Counted from the first letter of the stretch, positions 24,115 to 31,953 are shown. The stretch is 56,504 nucleotides of DNA from CAZGOM01 sp964542875 (GCA_964542875.1 CAZIWA010000020.1:1-56504), one strand, 5' to 3'. Notes: generated by a model not told the origin, from the letters alone. Numbers and translations: made by a program.

Positions 24115-24199
24115 GGTTTGGTCCAGCCCAGTATTTTACGCCAGATGAAGCAAGGAAGCGATTGAAATGTGTGATTGAGCATTCAGCGGGGATAGTTTT

Positions 24200-24228
24200 T
24201 TGACACGATGAGCGCGATCTTAAAGATT
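24200..24228 (+). promoter_or_regulatory. Promoter candidate upstream of PhyH gene
   Basis: TTGACA at 24200-24205, a 17-base spacer, and AAGATT at 24223-24228. The -35 box is perfect, the -10 is poor. It would give a leader of about 115 bases. Confidence 0.4.
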
Positions 24229-24287
24229 CACGCGACGTCTTACGGCATTTCGCGATGAAGACAGTGTTGCCGGAGGATTGGCTTTAA

Positions 24288-24302
24288 GATCAAAAAATGA
24301 TC
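24288..24302. promoter_or_regulatory. Inverted repeat GATCA-AAAAA-TGATC
   Basis: A 5+5+5 palindrome about 50 bases upstream of the PhyH gene start. It may be an operator; no regulator can be assigned. Confidence 0.3.
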
Positions 24303-24352
24303 ACTTGATGGGCATGGTTTGAGAAGAGTGTTCTGGGGAAGGAGGTCAGAAT

Positions 24353-25192
24353 ATGAGCCAAACATCCAGGAAAGGGGTTTTTATGGTTGGCTCTACTCAA
24401 CAGGCGTCGAAGCTCGTCAGTGATGAAATGATCAGGCAGTACAACGAGCAGGGGTATTTCATTCTTGAGAACGTGATTCCCGCGGAGCATCTGGAAGTGC
24501 TTCGGGTGGAGTGGGACTACTACCTGAACCTGATCCATGCGGAAATGGATCGGCAGGGGAAGGATGTGCTGGGGATCAACCATCGGAATAAGCGGTATTT
24601 TGTCGGCAACCGGTATCGGGAGACGGGGCGGATTCTGCCGGTGGTGTTCAGTGATTACATGGCAGATATCTGCCGGGCGACGCTGGGGCCTGATGCTTTC
24701 ATGTTCAACGAGCAGTATGTGGTGAAGGCCGCGGAAATTGGATTGAAGTTCGGCTGGCATCAGGATTCGGGGTATATCGGGCACGCGCATCGGCCTTACC
24801 TTTCGTGCTGGTGCGCGCTGGATGACATGAGCGTTGAGAATGGGACGATCGATGTTCTGCCGTACAGCCGGGCGGGAACGAAACAGGTGGTGGAGCACAA
24901 GATGGACCCGGTGCTCAACGACCGGATCGGCTACACGGGGAGCGACCCGGGTGAGCCGGTGATCGTACCGGCGGGGTCGATCGCGGTGTTTTCAAGCGTA
25001 TGTCTGCATCGGTCGGGAACAAATGTGACGTCCAGACCGCGCCGGGTGTGGCTGGCGCAGTATTCGGCGGAACCGATCATGACCAAGGACGGCAGCAAAG
25101 TGTGGGCGTGCGCGGATCCGTTTTTGAAGAATGGGGAAGTGGTGGCGGATATGCAGACGAAAGCGGACTTGGGGGTGAGGCTGCTGGCTTGA
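24353..25192 (+). CDS. Phytanoyl-CoA dioxygenase (PhyH) family protein, 279 aa
   Basis: An Fe(II)/2-oxoglutarate oxygenase. The metal triad is His136 and Asp138 in GWHQDSGY and His219 in VCLHRSGTN, and the 2-oxoglutarate-binding Arg is at 230-231 in SRPRRVW. The N-terminus EMIRQYNEQGYFILENVIPAEHLEVLR matches the family opening. Planctomycetes hold many PhyH paralogues, some in degradation of complex sugars or natural products; the substrate is unknown. The ATG at 24353 has AAGGAGGT six bases upstream, the strongest ribosome site in the window. It ends at a heptad run and a terminator. Confidence 0.9.
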   Translation: MSQTSRKGVFMVGSTQQASKLVSDEMIRQYNEQGYFILENVIPAEHLEVLRVEWDYYLNLIHAEMDRQGKDVLGINHRNKRYFVGNRYRETGRILPVVFSDYMADICRATLGPDAFMFNEQYVVKAAEIGLKFGWHQDSGYIGHAHRPYLSCWCALDDMSVENGTIDVLPYSRAGTKQVVEHKMDPVLNDRIGYTGSDPGEPVIVPAGSIAVFSSVCLHRSGTNVTSRPRRVWLAQYSAEPIMTKDGSKVWACADPFLKNGEVVADMQTKADLGVRLLA

Positions 25193-25199
25193 GAGGAAA

Positions 25200-25234
25200 G
25201 GTAAAAGGTACAAGGTAAAAGGGACAGGTAAGAA
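25200..25234. repeat. Heptad run GGTAMAA
   Basis: GGTAAAA, GGTACAA, GGTAAAA, GGGACAG, GTAAGAA, then TTAGGAATGGGAGCG. It starts eight bases after the PhyH stop. No inverse arm before the terminator. Confidence 0.7.
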
Positions 25235-25258
25235 TTAGGAATGGGAGCGAAAAAGACG

Positions 25259-25278
25259 ACACCCCTTTTATGGGGTGT
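25259..25278 (+). terminator. Terminator after PhyH gene
   Basis: ACACCCC, loop TTTTAT, GGGGTGT, followed by TGTTTGTTAA. Confidence 0.8.
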
Positions 25279-25311
25279 TGTTTGTTAATGGGAAGCGGTG
25301 GTGCAACGGGA

Positions 25312-25345
25312 GGGGACAGGTCCCTGAAGCAGGAGAACTGTCCCC
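25312..25345. repeat. REP-like palindrome GGGGACAG...CTGTCCCC
   Basis: GGGGACAG (25312-25319) and CTGTCCCC (25338-25345) are perfect inverted repeats around 18 bases that hold a smaller CCCTGAAGCAGG hairpin. GGGGACAG palindromes resemble those associated with REP-associated tyrosine transposases; only one copy is present and no transposase is in the window. It could also help terminate the minus-strand gene ending at 25369. Confidence 0.5.
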
Positions 25346-25368
25346 GCGGAGCGTTACTACGCGGAGTT

Positions 25369-25986
25369 TCAGGCGTTTTGAAGTTTGGGCTGAGGGAGGC
25401 CCAGGAAATTGGCGATGAGGCGGGGGCCTTCGATGGTAAGGAAGGATTCCGGGTGGAACTGTACGCCTTCGATGGGGGCGTCGCCGTTGGGGAATTTACC
25501 GGGGCGGGAGCGGACCGCCATGATTTCGCCTTCTTCGGTCCAGCCGGAGATTTCAAAGCGGTCGTGGTCGAAGCCGTCGCGCAGGATGACGAGGCTGTGG
25601 TAACGGGTGGCGACGAAGGGGTTTGAGAGGCCGGCGAAGATGGACTTGCCGTCGTGGTGGACGAGGGAGGTTTTGCCGTGCATGAGGCGGTAGTTGCGGG
25701 TGACCTTCATGCCGTGGGAGTAGCCGATGCACTGGTGGCCGAGGCAGACGCCAAAGAGGGGCGTGCGGCCTGCGAAGGCTTTGATGATGTCGTTGGAGAT
25801 GCCCGCTTCGTTTGGGGAGCAGGGGCCGGGGGAGACGATCACGTGCGAGGGCTTGAGCTTGAGGGCTTCCTCAGCGGTGATCTTGTCGTTGCGCACGACG
25901 TGGAGGTCCAGGGAGGAGTCCATCTCGCCGATGCGCTGGACGAGGTTGTAGGTGAAGCTGTCGTAGTTGTCGATGAGGAGGATCAT
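25369..25986 (-). CDS. pabA: Anthranilate / aminodeoxychorismate synthase glutaminase subunit, 205 aa
   Basis: Class I glutamine amidotransferase that releases ammonia for anthranilate or aminodeoxychorismate synthase. It begins LLIDNYDSFTYNLVQ and has VIVSPGPCSPNEAG, nucleophile Cys81 in FGVCLGHQCIGY, His178 and Glu180 in GVQFHPESF. Length and N-terminus match TrpG/PabA. No TrpE or PabB lies next to it, so the gene may serve both pathways as in other bacteria with one amphibolic subunit; trpG is an equally valid name. ATG at 25986. The 145-base gap to the next gene holds no visible feature. Confidence 0.93.
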   Translation of the reverse strand: MILLIDNYDSFTYNLVQRIGEMDSSLDLHVVRNDKITAEEALKLKPSHVIVSPGPCSPNEAGISNDIIKAFAGRTPLFGVCLGHQCIGYSHGMKVTRNYRLMHGKTSLVHHDGKSIFAGLSNPFVATRYHSLVILRDGFDHDRFEISGWTEEGEIMAVRSRPGKFPNGDAPIEGVQFHPESFLTIEGPRLIANFLGLPQPKLQNA

Positions 25987-26130
25987 GGGGGTATTTTAGC
26001 CGGGAAAAGGGAGTGTGTGGAGGGCTGGTGATTTGTAGTCGAATCAATGATTCAGTAGTGTGATTGGCGGCGGCGCAGGCCCGGCACGCTGGGGCGGGCG
26101 GGCGTGAGATGCCGCGCAGGAGGCTATTCC

Positions 26131-27615
26131 ATGGCATATCTGGAACACCGGGATTTGTTTTTTGAAGACATCGGCTCGCGGCTGGAACTGATGGTGGATG
26201 ACCACTTGATTCAGCGGCTGACCGGCGCGGCTGACTTGCGAATCCATAAGCCGGTGACGCGGGAGGTGGCGCTTTTCGCCGACAAGGCGTGGGAGGGGGA
26301 TGCTTGCAATTTCGGCACGGTGCTGAAGGACGGGGACAAGTACCGGATGTACTACCGGGGCTGCCGGGTGGACGCGGTGAAGAGCAGGCCGGTGGACCAT
26401 TGCCCGGTGCAGTGCGCGTGCGCGGAGAGCCAGGACGGCATTCATTGGACGCGGCCTGACCTTGGGCTTTTTGAGTATGAGGGTTCGTGGAAGAACAACA
26501 TCGTGTTCAGAGGTATTGATCCGCTTAAGCGCGGGGTGCAGGGGTTTGCGCCGTTTATCGACACCAACCCGGATTGCCCGGCTGCGCAGCGGTACAAGGC
26601 GGTGGGGGCGGCGCATCCTGACATGACGGCGGGAATTTATGCGATGTGCTCCGCGGATGGATATTCATGGTCATTGATGCAGGATGCGCCGATCCTGACG
26701 GATGGGTGGTTTGATTCGCAGAACCTGGTTTTCTGGGATGGCGTACGGGGGGAATACCGGGCGTATTACCGGAGCTACTGGAAGGGGCAGGACCGGAAAT
26801 ATCGGGACATCAAAACGAGCACATCCAAGGACTTCATCAACTGGAGCCCGGGAGAGTGGTTGAGCTATCCGGGGACGCCGGCACAGGAGCTTTATACGAA
26901 CCAGGTGATTCCGTATTACCGGGCGCCACATTTGTTTCTGGGGTTTCCCGCGCGGTACCTGGATCGGGGCTGGAGCCCGTCGATGGAGAGCCTGGGAGAG
27001 CTGGAGCATCGGCGGCATCGGTCGGAAAAAATCGAGCCGCGGACGGGGACGGGGTTGACGGATGGATTGTTTATGTCCAGCCGTGACGGCAAGACATTCA
27101 GGTGTCATGACGAGGCGTTTTTGCGGCCGGGGCCCCAGCGCAAGGGCAACTGGACGTATGGCGATAATTTCCAGTTCTGGGGGATGGTGCCCACACGGTC
27201 GGGCATGGAAGATGCGCCCGATGAGTTGTCGATTTATGCGACGGAGAACTATTGGCGCGAGCCCACGCGGTTTCGTCGGCATAGCTTGCGGATGGATGGG
27301 TTTGGCAGCGTGCATGCGGGCGGGCGCGGGGGCGGGTTTATCACCAAGCCGGTGAAGTTCAGCGGTGAGGCGCTGTATTTGAACTTCGCCACATCGGCGG
27401 CGGGGGGCATCGGTGTGGAATTGCAGGATGCGCAAGGCAAGCCGATTGATGGATTTACGATGGAGCAGACGCCGGTGATTTTCGGGGATGCGATCTCACA
27501 GCCGGTGGCGTGGAAGGATGGGCGTGGGCTGGAGGCGCTTAAAGGGCAGACGGTGAGGATGAGGTTTGAGTTGAACGATGCGGATTTGTATGCGTTCAGG
27601 TTTGGGGAGAGGTGA
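26131..27615 (+). CDS. Glycosidase-like beta-propeller protein (GH32/43-type fold), 494 aa
   Basis: Residues 10-45 contain a WD-poor strand set, then repeated propeller blades: YRMYYRGCRVDA, CACAESQDGIHWTRPDLG, YAMCSADGYSWSL, NLVFWDGVRGEYRAYYR, MSSRDGKTFRCHDEAFLRPG. The C-terminal beta-sandwich (EALYLNFATSAAGGIGVELQDAQGKPI...ADLYAFRFGER) is a module that follows GH32-like propellers in planctomycete and Verrucomicrobia proteins. No signal peptide, so cytoplasmic. Catalytic acid residues cannot be placed with certainty. Likely acts on an oligosaccharide; substrate unknown. ATG 26131 has CAGGAGG nine bases upstream and is preferred to an ATG nine codons earlier. Confidence 0.75.
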   Translation: MAYLEHRDLFFEDIGSRLELMVDDHLIQRLTGAADLRIHKPVTREVALFADKAWEGDACNFGTVLKDGDKYRMYYRGCRVDAVKSRPVDHCPVQCACAESQDGIHWTRPDLGLFEYEGSWKNNIVFRGIDPLKRGVQGFAPFIDTNPDCPAAQRYKAVGAAHPDMTAGIYAMCSADGYSWSLMQDAPILTDGWFDSQNLVFWDGVRGEYRAYYRSYWKGQDRKYRDIKTSTSKDFINWSPGEWLSYPGTPAQELYTNQVIPYYRAPHLFLGFPARYLDRGWSPSMESLGELEHRRHRSEKIEPRTGTGLTDGLFMSSRDGKTFRCHDEAFLRPGPQRKGNWTYGDNFQFWGMVPTRSGMEDAPDELSIYATENYWREPTRFRRHSLRMDGFGSVHAGGRGGGFITKPVKFSGEALYLNFATSAAGGIGVELQDAQGKPIDGFTMEQTPVIFGDAISQPVAWKDGRGLEALKGQTVRMRFELNDADLYAFRFGER

Positions 27616-27708
27616 TGGGAGGCGCGGCGGGAATCTGCGGCAGGTGAAGAAACCAACCGCAGGTACCGAGAGAGGCGAAAGGGAGCACGGAATTGAAGTT
27701 GAGAGAAA

Positions 27709-27736
27709 GCCATGCTCACGAAGACGAGGGCATGGC
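27709..27736 (-). terminator. Possible lpxI terminator
   Basis: GCCATGC and GCATGGC (seven pairs) enclose 14 bases. On the minus strand a TTTCTCTC tract follows. It lies 18 bases beyond the lpxI stop. Confidence 0.5.
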
Positions 27737-27753
27737 ACCCGGAAAGTGGCGGC

Positions 27754-28617
27754 TCAGGTTTTGCCGATGACGATGAGGCCGGCTTTGTCGGCGGCGGCGA
27801 TGAAGTCCGGCTTGTCGGCCAGGATGGCTTTGCCGGCCTGAACGACGATACAGACGCCTTTGGCGGCGGCGACGTTTTCGATGGTTTTGAGGCCCAGGGT
27901 GGGGACGTCAAAGCGCATGTCGTGCTTGTTCATAGGGGCTTTGAGGAGCATCCAGCCGCCTGCGCGGCAGAGTTCACCGGCGCGCCTGATCATGGCGTCG
28001 GTGCCTTCGACGGCTTCGACGGCGATGACGTCTTTGTCTTTGATGGCGATGGCCTGGCCGATGTCCATGTCGGCGATCTGCTTGAGCATTTGCCAGCCGA
28101 AGTCGATGTCGGCCAATTGGGCAGCGGAGGGCTGTTTGCGGGTGAGTACGCCCTCGGTGGCGATGTGCTGGGGGAGGTATTGGGTGGTGTCGATCAAGTC
28201 AATGCCTGCCTGGGAAAGCTCGTCAGCGACGGCGGTGAGGATTTTCTGGCTGCGACGGTCGTGACGGCATTTTATCAGCCAGATTCGAGCGGCCCGCCAA
28301 TCGGGGAGCTGGCGAAAGAGGCGGCCGGGGGTGTAGGCGCTGGATTTTTCGACTTTGCCGATGAGGACGGCCTGGGAGGCGTTCCAGGATTTGAGGAGCT
28401 TGATCCAGCGGCTGATGCGGATCATGCCGGCTTCGGCGAATTCATCGCAGTATTGGCGCAGTTCGGGGGAGTAGTGATCGGCGAGGCCGACGCAGACGAC
28501 TTTTCGGCCGGCGGCTTTGGCGCCGATGGCGGTGAGGATGGGGAGGCGCCCGCCGCCGGCGATGAGGCCCAGGGGGGGGAGGGAGGATTGGGAGAGGTTG
28601 GAGGGGTCAGAAGGCAT
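27754..28617 (-). CDS. lpxI: UDP-2,3-diacylglucosamine diphosphatase LpxI, 287 aa
   Basis: LpxI hydrolyses UDP-2,3-diacylglucosamine to lipid X, step four of lipid A synthesis, in bacteria lacking LpxH. The N-domain opens LGLIAGGGRLPILTAIGAKAAGRKVVCVGL; the C-domain has AIKDKDVIAVEAVEGTDAMIRRAG and APMNKHDMRFDVPTLGLKTIENV with the conserved KxxQ/HDxRxDxPxxGxxT arrangement, and ends in a Rossmann-like GKAILADK...ADKAGLIVIGK. Length is normal. No other lpx gene is nearby, so it is dispersed. It supports an outer membrane with lipid A. ATG 28617; a heptad arm lies just upstream. Confidence 0.93.
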   Translation of the reverse strand: MPSDPSNLSQSSLPPLGLIAGGGRLPILTAIGAKAAGRKVVCVGLADHYSPELRQYCDEFAEAGMIRISRWIKLLKSWNASQAVLIGKVEKSSAYTPGRLFRQLPDWRAARIWLIKCRHDRRSQKILTAVADELSQAGIDLIDTTQYLPQHIATEGVLTRKQPSAAQLADIDFGWQMLKQIADMDIGQAIAIKDKDVIAVEAVEGTDAMIRRAGELCRAGGWMLLKAPMNKHDMRFDVPTLGLKTIENVAAAKGVCIVVQAGKAILADKPDFIAAADKAGLIVIGKT

Positions 28618-28627
28618 TTGCAGAGAA

Positions 28628-28747
28628 GGTACAGGGTAAAAGGTACAAGGTACAAGGCAAGGGAGAAGAAAGTTTAGAGCGAAGAGCGGGTTGGGTGGTG
28701 TTTTGGGTGTGTCTTGGCCTTATACCTTGTTCCTTGTCCCTTTTACC
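28628..28747. repeat. Heptad element with inverted arms (GGTAMAA family)
   Basis: Left arm: GGTACAG, GGTAAAA, GGTACAA, GGTACAA, GGCAAGG (28628-28662). Right arm: CTTGGCC, TTATACC, TTGTTCC, TTGTCCC, TTTTACC (28713-28747). Five units each, in inverted orientation, around a 50-base core containing GAGCGAAGAGCGGG. It sits between the divergent lpxI and aminotransferase genes. Confidence 0.82.
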
Positions 28748-28832
28748 TTTTTGGGGCTTTCAGGTAGATTGTTTGCCTTTGCCGGTGCCAGGATTGGGCG
28801 TCGGCTGATCGACTTTACTAAGGACTTTGGCC

Positions 28833-30023
28833 ATGTTTGAACAAGTTTCCGTCGCGCCGCCTGACAGCATCCTTGGCATCACTGATGCGTTCAACAAGGA
28901 CACCAACCCCAAGAAGATCAATCTTTCGGTGGGTATTTATAAGGATGAGAAGGGGTTGACCCCGATTCTGGCGTCGGTGAAGGAAGCTGAAGGCCGGATT
29001 TTAAAGGGTGAGACGAACAAGAATTACAAGCCGATCGACGGTGCGCCGGAATACAACAAGCACGTGCAGGAACTGCTGCTGGGTGCGAATCATCCGCTGA
29101 TCGCCGCGGGTCGCGTGGTGACGGCGCACACGCCCGGCGGCACGGGCGGCTTGCGCGTGACGGGCGACTTTTTGGGCAAGGTGAAGGCCGGCGGGACGAT
29201 CTGGGTGAGCGATCCGACTTGGGCGAACCATGAAGCGATCTTCAAAGCCGCTGGCTTGAATGTGAAGGTTTATCCGTACTTTGATGCGGCGGCAAACGGG
29301 CTGGCGCTGGACAAGATGGTGGCGGCGCTGGCCGGGGCGCAGGCGGGCGATGCGGTGCTGCTGCACGGCGCCTGCCACAACCCGACGGGCATTGACCCGA
29401 CGCCGGCGCAGTGGAAGAAGATCGCCGATGCGGTGAGTGCGGCGAAGCTGATGCCTGTGGTGGACTTTGCCTACCAGGGCTTTGGCGACGGCTTGCGCGA
29501 GGATGCTGCGGGCCTGGAAGCGCTGGTGGCGAAGCTGCCGGAGATCATCGTGGTTTCCAGCTTCTCCAAGAACTTTGGGCTGTATAACGAGCGCGTGGGC
29601 GCGGTGACGGTGATTGCGGCGACGAAAGAAGCGGCGGCCGCTGTGCTGAGCCAAGTGAAGGTGACGATCCGGTCGAATTATTCCAACCCGCCTGCGCATG
29701 GCGGCGCGATTGTGTCGACGGTGCTGGGCGACCCGGCACTGCGCGCGCAATGGGAAAATGAAGTGGCTGCGATGCGTACCCGCATTCATGAGATGCGTGT
29801 GATGTTTGCGTCTGAATTGAAGAAGCGCGGCGTGGCGAAGGACATGTCTTTCATCGTGAACCAGAAGGGCATGTTCAGCTACTCCGGTTTGACCAAGGAT
29901 CAGGTTGAACGGCTAAAGAAAGAATTCAGTATTTATGTTGTGGGTTCCGGCCGCATCAACGTTGCGGGTATGACCAAGGACAACATGGGTCCGCTTTGCG
30001 ATGCGGTTGCCAAGGTTATGTGA
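28833..30023 (+). CDS. Aspartate/aromatic amino acid aminotransferase, 396 aa
   Basis: A PLP class I aminotransferase of the AspC/TyrB group. Lys246 in SSFSKNFGLYNERVGAV binds PLP; Asn183 (HNPTGIDPT), Asp211 and Tyr214 (DFAYQGFGDG) hold the cofactor; RSNYSNPPAHG and the final GSGRINVAG give the substrate-binding Arg. It starts MFEQVSVAPPDSILGITDAF like E. coli AspC and has the same length of 396. AAGGA lies eight bases before ATG 28833, which is preferred to a TTG two codons upstream. Its TGA is the first three bases of a heptad repeat. AspC versus TyrB cannot be separated by eye. Confidence 0.94.
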   Translation: MFEQVSVAPPDSILGITDAFNKDTNPKKINLSVGIYKDEKGLTPILASVKEAEGRILKGETNKNYKPIDGAPEYNKHVQELLLGANHPLIAAGRVVTAHTPGGTGGLRVTGDFLGKVKAGGTIWVSDPTWANHEAIFKAAGLNVKVYPYFDAAANGLALDKMVAALAGAQAGDAVLLHGACHNPTGIDPTPAQWKKIADAVSAAKLMPVVDFAYQGFGDGLREDAAGLEALVAKLPEIIVVSSFSKNFGLYNERVGAVTVIAATKEAAAAVLSQVKVTIRSNYSNPPAHGGAIVSTVLGDPALRAQWENEVAAMRTRIHEMRVMFASELKKRGVAKDMSFIVNQKGMFSYSGLTKDQVERLKKEFSIYVVGSGRINVAGMTKDNMGPLCDAVAKVM

Positions 30024-30580
30024 GATGTAGGATGTCAGATGTATGATGTTTTTTCGGAGTTTTTCACGGAGGTTTGATGGGCTTATCGGGGGAACAACCA
30101 GAGGACGATTGCGAGTTCGTAGCAGACGGCGAGGGAATCCCGGTGGTTTCCGGGATTGATTCCAATGAGATGGTCCGACGTACTAAAAGCCTTGCCGTTC
30201 GGGTTTTCAGGGTGGTGAATTCGCTGCCCAAATCCATTGCTGGCCGAACAGTTGCCGGGCAGTTGATCAGATCAGCTAGTTCGACTGCAGCGAATTATCG
30301 GGCATCGAGACGGGCTAGGAGCCGTAGGGAATTTGCCGCTAAACTTCAGATTGCATTTGAAGAAGCTGATGAAACAGGATTCTGGCTGGAGTTGATCGTA
30401 GACACGGGTATGTTGCCCGCGCAAAGATTGGAAGCACTCAGGAAGGAAGCGGATGAGATTGTTGCGATTCTTGTGACGACGTTGAAGACCGTGCGCTCCA
30501 ATATGGGCGAAAGGCTCCGGTAATCCACGTCCGCCTTTGTTCTTTCTGCAACATCTAACCTCTTACATCAGACATATAAA
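30021..30580 (+). mobile_element. Candidate heptad-flanked element carrying a four-helix-bundle gene
   Basis: Left arm: TGAGATG, TAGGATG, TCAGATG, TATGATG (30021-30048). Right arm: CATCTAA, CCTCTTA, CATCAGA, CATATAA (30552-30579), the inverse type. Between them lies one complete ORF with its own GGAGGT ribosome site. The left end coincides with the stop of the aminotransferase gene and the right end abuts the ATG of prfB. This is the only heptad-flanked structure in the window with a gene inside. Confidence 0.6.
30077..30523 (+). CDS. Four-helix bundle protein (23S rRNA intervening-sequence / bAvd family), 148 aa
   Basis: After a 28-residue polar leader the core reads TKSLAVRVFRVVNSLPKSIAGRTVAGQLIRSASSTAANYRASRRARSRREFAAKLQIAFEEADETGFWLELIVDTGMLP...EADEIVAILVTTLKT. 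This is the S23 family pattern: a basic first helix, QLIRSASSTAANYREA-like second helix, an EADETxFWLEL third helix, and a final helix. Relatives are encoded in 23S rRNA intervening sequences or act as accessory proteins in diversity-generating retroelements; the isolated type has no proven function. ATG 30077 has GGAGGT five bases upstream. It lies inside inverted heptad arms, which suggests it travels with them (inference). No reverse transcriptase or variable repeat is near. Confidence 0.85.
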   Translation: MGLSGEQPEDDCEFVADGEGIPVVSGIDSNEMVRRTKSLAVRVFRVVNSLPKSIAGRTVAGQLIRSASSTAANYRASRRARSRREFAAKLQIAFEEADETGFWLELIVDTGMLPAQRLEALRKEADEIVAILVTTLKTVRSNMGERLR

Positions 30581-31696
30581 ATGCGCGACAACATCCCTGG
30601 CATTCTCGACGGACTTCTTACCCGGGCCAAGGCCCTTGTGGAATCGCTTAATGCCCCCATGAAATTCAAGCGCCAGCAGGAGCTTGAATCACTCATGGGG
30701 CAGGATGACTTTTGGACCAACCGGGAGCGGGCCAACAAGATCGTCGGTGAGCTTAAGACCATCAAGGCGCAGATCGGGCCGGCGATGGAAGCGGTAACTC
30801 AGATCGAAGAGGCGCAGCTTTTCTGGGATATGGCTGTCGAAGGCCAGGACCAGAGCGCCAAGGAAGATGTGGATCGGCAGATTGACACGCTCCTGGCGAA
30901 GCTGGACAAGATTGAACTGATGTCGCTGCTTTCGGGCAAGTACGACGGGTACAACTGCTACCTTTCGATCTACTCCGGCGAAGGTGGTACGGAAGCGATG
31001 GACTGGTGTCAGATGCTGTTTCGCATGTATGTGAACTACTGCGAAGGCATGGGGTGGGAAGTGTCGGAAGTGGACAAGACGGTGGGGGAAGAAGCCGGGT
31101 TTAAGGATGTGACGCTGGCGATCAAGGGCGAGATGGCGTTTGGGTATCTGAACGCCGAGCGTGGCACGCATCGCTTGGCGCGGGTTTCGCCGTTCAACTC
31201 GCAGGGGAAACGGCAGACGAGCTTTTGCACGGTGGACGTGGTGCCGGACTTTGACGATGCGGACGCGAAGGTGGAGATCCCGGAGAACGATCTGGAGATT
31301 ACGCCGTTCGTGCGTGCGTCGGGCCCTGGCGGGCAGAACGTCAATAAGGTGGCGACGGCGATCCGCTTGATCCACAAGCCGACGGGGATCATGGTGGTGT
31401 GCTCGGTGGAGCGCAAGCAGGAGCAGAACAAGAAGCGCGCGATGGCGATTCTGCAGGCGAAGCTGGAACTGATCGCGGAAGAAAAGCGCGCGACGGATTT
31501 GAAGGCGGCTGCCGGCGGGGCACTGGAAATGGGGTGGGGGAGCCAGATCCGCAGCTATGTGTTTTACGACAACCGGGTGAAGGATCACCGGACAGGGTAT
31601 GAGGAATCCAACCCGACGAACGTGATGAACGGGCGCATTCAAGGGTTTATTGATGCGGAATTGAAGCGAAGGGCGAAGGCGCGGAATGTGAAGTAA
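30581..31696 (+). CDS. prfB: Peptide chain release factor 2, 371 aa
   Basis: RF2 reads UGA and UAA. The SPF anticodon-like motif is at 203-205 (RVSPFNSQGKRQTSF), and GGQ at 250-252 (ASGPGGQNVNKV) hydrolyses peptidyl-tRNA; the WGSQIRSYVFYDNRVKDHRTG tail is typical. The gene is one continuous frame: around codons 18-28, where most bacteria have a CTT-TGA programmed frameshift, the sequence reads CTTGTGGAATCGCTTAATGC without an in-frame stop. The autoregulatory shift is therefore absent. The ATG at 30581 follows directly on a heptad arm and has no Shine-Dalgarno; the element may have replaced the leader. The N-terminal helix from this start aligns with E. coli RF2. Confidence 0.96.
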   Translation: MRDNIPGILDGLLTRAKALVESLNAPMKFKRQQELESLMGQDDFWTNRERANKIVGELKTIKAQIGPAMEAVTQIEEAQLFWDMAVEGQDQSAKEDVDRQIDTLLAKLDKIELMSLLSGKYDGYNCYLSIYSGEGGTEAMDWCQMLFRMYVNYCEGMGWEVSEVDKTVGEEAGFKDVTLAIKGEMAFGYLNAERGTHRLARVSPFNSQGKRQTSFCTVDVVPDFDDADAKVEIPENDLEITPFVRASGPGGQNVNKVATAIRLIHKPTGIMVVCSVERKQEQNKKRAMAILQAKLELIAEEKRATDLKAAAGGALEMGWGSQIRSYVFYDNRVKDHRTGYEESNPTNVMNGRIQGFIDAELKRRAKARNVK

Positions 31697-31701
31697 AGAT
31701 G

Positions 31702-31736
31702 GGGTCTAGGGTTTAAGGTCTGGGGTCTGGTCAGAT
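31702..31736. repeat. Heptad run GGGTCTR with GTCAGAT border
   Basis: GGGTCTA, GGGTTTA, AGGTCTG, GGGTCTG, border GTCAGAT. It starts five bases after the prfB stop. No inverse arm. Confidence 0.7.
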
Positions 31737-31848
31737 TGAGAAAATGGTGTGGCTGGTCGTTTGGGAGACGTGCCAATGGGGGTTGCACTCCGGTGAGGTG
31801 TGTGGCGGTGAGGACTGATATGGGTTTTGGGGGTCTTGGAGTCGGCGT

Positions 31849-31881
31849 GGTGGGCCTCGCGGACTCGGCGCCACCCTACAA
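31849..31881. repeat. Dispersed repeat GGTGGGCCTCG, copy 3 of 3
   Basis: GGTGGGCCTCGCGGACTCGG then CGCCACCCTACAA. It differs from copy 1 at only a few positions. GGTGGGCC and GGCGCCACC give an imperfect hairpin. Confidence 0.75.
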
Positions 31882-31923
31882 TAATGGAGCGTGTGTAGAA
31901 CATTCCATGTTGCCGTATAATGG

Positions 31924-31953
31924 GCCGCCGCCGTTTTTTGGCGGCGGCTTTTT
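31924..31953 (+). terminator. Strong terminator after prfB
   Basis: GCCGCCGCC, loop GTTTTTT, GGCGGCGGC, then TTTTT. It lies 24 bases before the next start, so the next gene must have its start downstream of it. Confidence 0.88.

Noticed and set aside
30021..30580. Diversity-generating retroelement
   Set aside because: The four-helix-bundle protein resembles Avd, but there is no reverse transcriptase, template repeat or variable repeat nearby.
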